From the NCBI RefSeq assembly GCF_900104175.1, contig NZ_FNIX01000020.1, forward strand, positions 1 to 64,000: a stretch of 64,000 nucleotides of DNA. Direction: 5' to 3'. Below, piece by piece: positions 60,455 to 64,000 of this stretch (positions within the stretch are counted from its first letter, which is position 1; every line of letters begins with the position of its first letter). The translations under genes were made by a program, and so were the position numbers. Below the pieces are notes generated by a model. The model saw only the letters and a list, made by a program, of their open reading frames with translations. It searched no databases and was not told where the DNA came from. This DNA comes from Lentzea jiangxiensis (GTDB lineage Bacteria > Actinomycetota > Actinomycetes > Mycobacteriales > Pseudonocardiaceae).

Positions 60455-61957
60455 GTGACGGCGTTGCAGGGACAACAGTTGGCCGGTCCGCTTTGCGCGG
60501 CGGTCGCCAACCTGTGCGTCGCCCTGCGACCGCAGGTCTCCCCGCGGACCGCGGCCGGGTTCCAGGAGGTGCTGCGCCGCCTCCACGCGCCGTTGCAGGT
60601 CGCCGTCGCCGGCCGGATCAAGTCCGGCAAGTCGACCCTCGTGAACGCTCTGATCGGCCGCCGGGTCGCGCCCACCGACATCGGCGAGTGCACACGGCTC
60701 GTGACGCGCTATCAATACGGCACGGTCGACCGCATCGAAGTCGTGCTGCGGGACGGCAGGCGGCAGGTACTGCCGTTCGACGCGAACGGCATGATCCCCG
60801 CTTCTCTCGGCGTGGAGGGCATCTCGCACATCGAGGCGTATCTGACGAACGCGGTGCTGCGCGACTTCACCGTCATCGACACGCCTGGGCTCGGGTCGCT
60901 GGACGCGGCTTCGGTCGCACGCACCGAGGAACTGCTTGATCCCGTGTCGCGCAACGCGGTCGCCGGTGCCGAGGCTGTTCTCTACGTCGTGACGCAGGGG
61001 GTGCGCGCGGACGACCACTCCGCCATCGCCGCCTTCACCGCCGCGACGGCGTCTCGCGAGGCCGGGCCCGTCAACGCGATCGCCGCGTTGAACAAGGTCG
61101 ACGCCGTCGCGCCGGAAACCGTCGAGGGCGCGGAGGGTGACCTCTGGCGGGCCGCGGAGATCCTGGCGGCGAAGCAGGCCGAGCTGCTCAGGCCGCGGGT
61201 CGCCGACGTGCTGCCGGTGATCAGCCTGCTCGCCGAGTCCGCCGAGACCGGGGAGTTCACCTCGGCGGACGCGGAGGCGTTGCGCCAGCTCGCGGCGCTG
61301 GACGCCGAGACCCGCACGATGATGCTGATGTCCGGCGACCTCTTCACCTCCTGGGACTGCGACGTCGCGGCCGGGGTGCGGTCGAGGTTGCTGGAGAAGC
61401 TCGACCTCTACGGGATCGGCCGCGCCCTCGCGGCCCTGGACGCCGAACCCGGGCTGACGGCCGGCGCGCTGCGGCGGGTGCTGTTCGACGCGTCCGGGTT
61501 CGCCGCCGTCCGGGGCAGGCTCGACGCGGTGTTCCGGGCGCGGGCGGACGGCATCAAGGCGGCGGCGGCGCTGGCGTCGATCACGTCGCTGAGCTCCGCC
61601 GAGCCCGGCGAACGGCAACGCGTGCACGACGCGATCGAGGTCCTGCTCGCCAGGCCCGAGGCGCACCAGCTGAGGTTGCTGGAGGCGTTGACGCTGGTCT
61701 CGTCCGGTGCCGTGACGCTGGCGCCGGACCTGACGGAGGAGGTGCTGCGCGTCGGCAGCACGCCGGACGTCGCCGCGCGGCTGGGGCTGCCGGGTCGTCC
61801 CGGCGCGGAGCTGGTCGCGTACGCGCTGGAACGCGCCGGGTGGTGGCGTTCGTTCGCCTCCTTCGGCGCGACCCCGGCGCAAGCTCGGGTGGCGCACGTC
61901 GTCCACCGGGCGTATTTCCTCATGTGGCAGCAACTACGTGCTGGGGGGCACCGATGA
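60455..61957 (+). CDS. dynamin-like GTPase 1 (IniC-like)
   Basis: About 500 residues from GTG 60455; the frame is open from GTG 60416. GTPase motifs: G1 AGRIKSGKSTLVNAL, G2 Thr in CTRLVTRY, G3 DTPGLGSLD, G4 ALNKVDAV. The rest is helical with no transmembrane helix visible. Relatives include mycobacterial IniC, which acts with the larger IniA in membrane repair under drug stress. The stop overlaps the ATG of the GrpE-like gene, and a second dynamin follows, so they likely act together. Confidence 0.9.
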   Translation: MTALQGQQLAGPLCAAVANLCVALRPQVSPRTAAGFQEVLRRLHAPLQVAVAGRIKSGKSTLVNALIGRRVAPTDIGECTRLVTRYQYGTVDRIEVVLRDGRRQVLPFDANGMIPASLGVEGISHIEAYLTNAVLRDFTVIDTPGLGSLDAASVARTEELLDPVSRNAVAGAEAVLYVVTQGVRADDHSAIAAFTAATASREAGPVNAIAALNKVDAVAPETVEGAEGDLWRAAEILAAKQAELLRPRVADVLPVISLLAESAETGEFTSADAEALRQLAALDAETRTMMLMSGDLFTSWDCDVAAGVRSRLLEKLDLYGIGRALAALDAEPGLTAGALRRVLFDASGFAAVRGRLDAVFRARADGIKAAAALASITSLSSAEPGERQRVHDAIEVLLARPEAHQLRLLEALTLVSSGAVTLAPDLTEEVLRVGSTPDVAARLGLPGRPGAELVAYALERAGWWRSFASFGATPAQARVAHVVHRAYFLMWQQLRAGGHR

Positions 61958-62319
61958 GCGTGAACGGAACCGATCCGTCCGAAGTGGCGTCGGACCACGG
62001 TGTGGAGACCATTGCCGACGAGCTGCTCGACCAGGCGCTGGCCGAACGCCGCGCGCTGGTGCAGCTGTGCCTGTACGCACTGGACCGCGCCAGTGCCGGC
62101 GTGGTCGCACGCATCGAGGAAGGTCTGTCGTCCATAGGGGTCGTGGCGGTGCGTGCCGACGGTCAGCGCTTCGACCCGTCGCGGCACGAGGCCGGTGGCG
62201 CCGTGCCGACGGACGACCTGTCGTTGCAGGGCCTGGTAGCGGAGACCGAGGTGCCCGGCTTCTGCGACCGTGGCCGCGTGCTGCGCGCACCGATCGTGAC
62301 GGTCTACACGGCCCGATGA
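61954..62319 (+). CDS. GrpE-like protein
   Basis: 121 residues. The C-terminal half (VRADGQRFDPSRHEAGGAVP, then GFCDRGRVLRAPIVTVYTAR) matches the beta-domain of GrpE, which contacts Hsp70 ATPase domains. The N-terminal long dimerisation helix is shorter than in true GrpE (about 45 residues). It is coupled by ATGA overlaps to both dynamin genes. It probably serves a dedicated Hsp70-like partner that may lie beyond the window. Confidence 0.8.
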   Translation: MSVNGTDPSEVASDHGVETIADELLDQALAERRALVQLCLYALDRASAGVVARIEEGLSSIGVVAVRADGQRFDPSRHEAGGAVPTDDLSLQGLVAETEVPGFCDRGRVLRAPIVTVYTAR

Positions 62320-64000
62320 GCAACCTCTCGCAGACAGTCCGCCAGACGCGCGAACGCCTCACTTCTCTCGTGCGCGAACTCGACCCGTCGATGGCCGACT
62401 GGGTGACCCGCCGCTCGGTGCCCGAGGTGTCGTCGGTCGTGATCGTCGGCGAGACGAACCGCGGCAAGTCCTCGCTGGTCAACGCCCTGCTGGCGACCCC
62501 GGGCCTGTCCCCGGTCGACGCCGACGTGGCCACCTCGACCTACCTCGTCTTCCAGCACGGCCCGACCTGGGCGGCGCGCGCCTGCTACCCCGGCCTGCTC
62601 GCCCCCGTCAGCTTCCCGCTGCCCCTGCTGATCAACTGGGTCTCCGCAGCCCACGACCTGCCCGAGGGCGAGCTGCCGCCCCGCTACGTCGAGGTCGACG
62701 CGCCGATCCCGTTGCTGGAACGCATGTCCGTGGTCGACACCCCCGGCGTCGGCGGCCTGGAGTCGGTGCACGGCGAACTGGCTCTCGAAGCCGTCACCTC
62801 GGCCACCGCCCTGGTGTTCGTCGTGGACGCCTCGTCCCCGTTCACCCGCGGCGAGCTCGACTTCCTCGAGCGCGTCGGCGACCGCGTCGAAACCGTCGTC
62901 TTCGCCCTGACGAAGACCGACCAGTACCGGGGCTGGCGCCAGGTCCTCGACGCCGACAAGGCGCTCCTGGCCGAGCACGCCCCGCGCTTCGCCGACGCCC
63001 CCTTCCACCCGGTGTCGTCGCGCATGTTCGACATGGCCGCGCAGGCCCCGAACCCGGACGCGGCCGCCATGCTCCGCGAACGCTCCGGGATCTCCGCCCT
63101 GCAGACCGCGCTCCAGGAGCTGGTCGCGGGCCGAGCCGGAATGCTGGCGGAAGCCAACGCCCTGCGCGCCCTGACGACAGTGCTGGCGGAACTGGAGATC
63201 CGCCTCGAACACGAGAAGCGCGCTCTGTCCGTGGGCGAAGACGAAGCCGCAGTCCTGCGCGCCCGCCGCGAAGAGCTGCAAACCGAACGCCGCTCCTCCA
63301 CCAGGGGCTGGCAGGTGCGCCTGCGCGGCGAGGTCCAACGAGCCCGCATCGAGAACTCGCACGAGATCTCCCGCCAGATGCGCGACCTCCAGACCTGGTA
63401 CCGCCAGGCCATCGACGCCGCCGACCGCACCGCCCTGGCCGGCCTGCCGCACCAGGTCGACACAGCGCTGCAGGTCGTCTCCGGCCGCATCTCCACAGCG
63501 CTGTCCGCGCGCCTCTCCCAGGTCACCGACTCCGTGCTCGCCACCCTGTTCAGCGCGGAGGAACTGACCCTGATCCGCGGCCAGTTCGCCCGCGGCGAGC
63601 AACCCCCGGTGGTCCTGCGCCCCAAGGAGAAGCGCCCACCCACCGCCGAGGACAAGCTGCTGGTGTTCATGGGCGTCTCCGGAGGCCTCGGCGCCGGCAA
63701 GCTCGCCGTGATGCCGCTGGCGGGTCTCGGCATCGCGGCCCTGAACCCGATCGTCCTGCCCGTGACCATCGCCCTGGGCCTCGGCGCCGGCTGGTGGATG
63801 GCCCGCACCCGAACCCACACCGCCGAGAAGCAGCACGTCAAGCAGTGGCTCTCCGACGCGATCGCCGACGCACGCTCCACAGTGGACCAATTGGCCGCCG
63901 AGCAGCTGATCGAGGCCGAGCAGGCCCTGTCGCTGGCCCTGGACGAGGCACTGGCCAAGCGCATCGAGGCCATCGAGGCGGAGCTGCGCGAGGTCGACCG
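62316..64000 (+). CDS. dynamin-like GTPase 2 (IniA-like), 3' end outside window
   Basis: The frame starts at ATG 62316 (MSNLSQTVRQTRERLTSLVR) and is open to the window end, 561 codons. GTPase motifs: G1 VGETNRGKSSLVNALL, G3 DTPGVGGLESVHGE, G4 ALTKTDQ. Long helical middle, then two hydrophobic segments (AGKLAVMPLAGLGIAALNP; VLPVTIALGLGAGWWMART) that should form a membrane hairpin, and a C-terminal coiled coil. This is the bacterial dynamin layout that tubulates or fuses membranes. Confidence 0.9.
   Translation, partial: MSNLSQTVRQTRERLTSLVRELDPSMADWVTRRSVPEVSSVVIVGETNRGKSSLVNALLATPGLSPVDADVATSTYLVFQHGPTWAARACYPGLLAPVSFPLPLLINWVSAAHDLPEGELPPRYVEVDAPIPLLERMSVVDTPGVGGLESVHGELALEAVTSATALVFVVDASSPFTRGELDFLERVGDRVETVVFALTKTDQYRGWRQVLDADKALLAEHAPRFADAPFHPVSSRMFDMAAQAPNPDAAAMLRERSGISALQTALQELVAGRAGMLAEANALRALTTVLAELEIRLEHEKRALSVGEDEAAVLRARREELQTERRSSTRGWQVRLRGEVQRARIENSHEISRQMRDLQTWYRQAIDAADRTALAGLPHQVDTALQVVSGRISTALSARLSQVTDSVLATLFSAEELTLIRGQFARGEQPPVVLRPKEKRPPTAEDKLLVFMGVSGGLGAGKLAVMPLAGLGIAALNPIVLPVTIALGLGAGWWMARTRTHTAEKQHVKQWLSDAIADARSTVDQLAAEQLIEAEQALSLALDEALAKRIEAIEAELREVD

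Noticed and set aside
62304-63890. Long minus-strand open frames opposite the second dynamin gene
   Set aside because: The plus-strand frame shows clear GTPase motifs and continues to the window end. The minus-strand translations are Arg/Gly-rich shadows.
1-64000. tRNA, rRNA or tmRNA genes
   Set aside because: I found no cloverleaf-like segments with the conserved GTTCRANYC-type arm in the gaps between genes. A dedicated scan with tRNAscan would be needed for certainty.

Overview
The window is high-GC actinobacterial DNA with many GTG starts, tightly overlapping operons and typical actinobacterial families (DUF1707, CU044_5270, DUF5318, MacS-like kinases, mycosin, PhoX, chaplin-like repeats, IniC-like dynamins). 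The conserved block dnaB - rplI - rpsR - ssb - rpsF - GT87 membrane protein - class A PBP - DUF5318 - PadR - inositol-3-phosphate synthase (about 19.9-35.3 kb) is the near-origin block known from mycobacteria and other Actinobacteria. Gene content suggests a filamentous member of the Pseudonocardiales (Lentzea/Saccharothrix/Amycolatopsis-like). This taxonomic placement is inference.

Layout. 0-6.4 kb: the end of an IS481-like transposase, an operon of ECF sigma factor, CU044_5270 membrane protein and LysR regulator, the threonine catabolic pair tdh-kbl and an epimerase-type SDR. 6.4-11.3 kb: a translationally coupled sensor kinase / response regulator / DUF1707 operon, a GGDEF protein and an AI-2E-type exporter. 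11.3-17.8 kb: a surface gene group with a beta-helix-like membrane protein, a small secreted protein and a 1061-residue secreted protein built from 13 chaplin-like repeats with a period of about 51 residues. 18-19.9 kb: a divergent SDR/TetR pair with twin operators, and a decayed nucleotide-kinase gene.

19.9-35.4 kb: the near-origin core block. dnaB carries a class 3-type intein in its Walker A motif, and the gap between dnaB and rplI holds a dense cluster of DnaA boxes. Endonuclease IV, two GT87 membrane proteins, an SGNH hydrolase, PonA-type PBP, PadR regulator and ino1 follow. 35.4-46 kb: SDR, HAD phosphatase, two tandem PhoX phosphatases, two DUF3455 secreted proteins, an MFS transporter with a divergent SDR, and an amidohydrolase with a Crp/GlxR-type site.

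46-50.4 kb: two tiny genes with strong ribosome binding sites, an orphan histidine kinase, a divergent nitric-oxide-synthase-like protein, and trmB. 50.4-57.6 kb: an orphan mycosin-like protease, an ABC cluster with two paralogous ATPases, PPOX-fold proteins, a Cof-type HAD phosphatase and an autoregulated TetR operon. 57.6-64 kb: a perfect 24-bp hairpin, a two-component pair, a small membrane protein, and an operon of dynamin-like GTPase - GrpE-like protein - second dynamin-like GTPase that runs off the window.

The most unusual items are the poly-chaplin protein, the DnaA-box cluster upstream of dnaB, the divergent NOS-like enzyme beside two micro-ORFs and an orphan kinase, and the dynamin/GrpE/dynamin operon.
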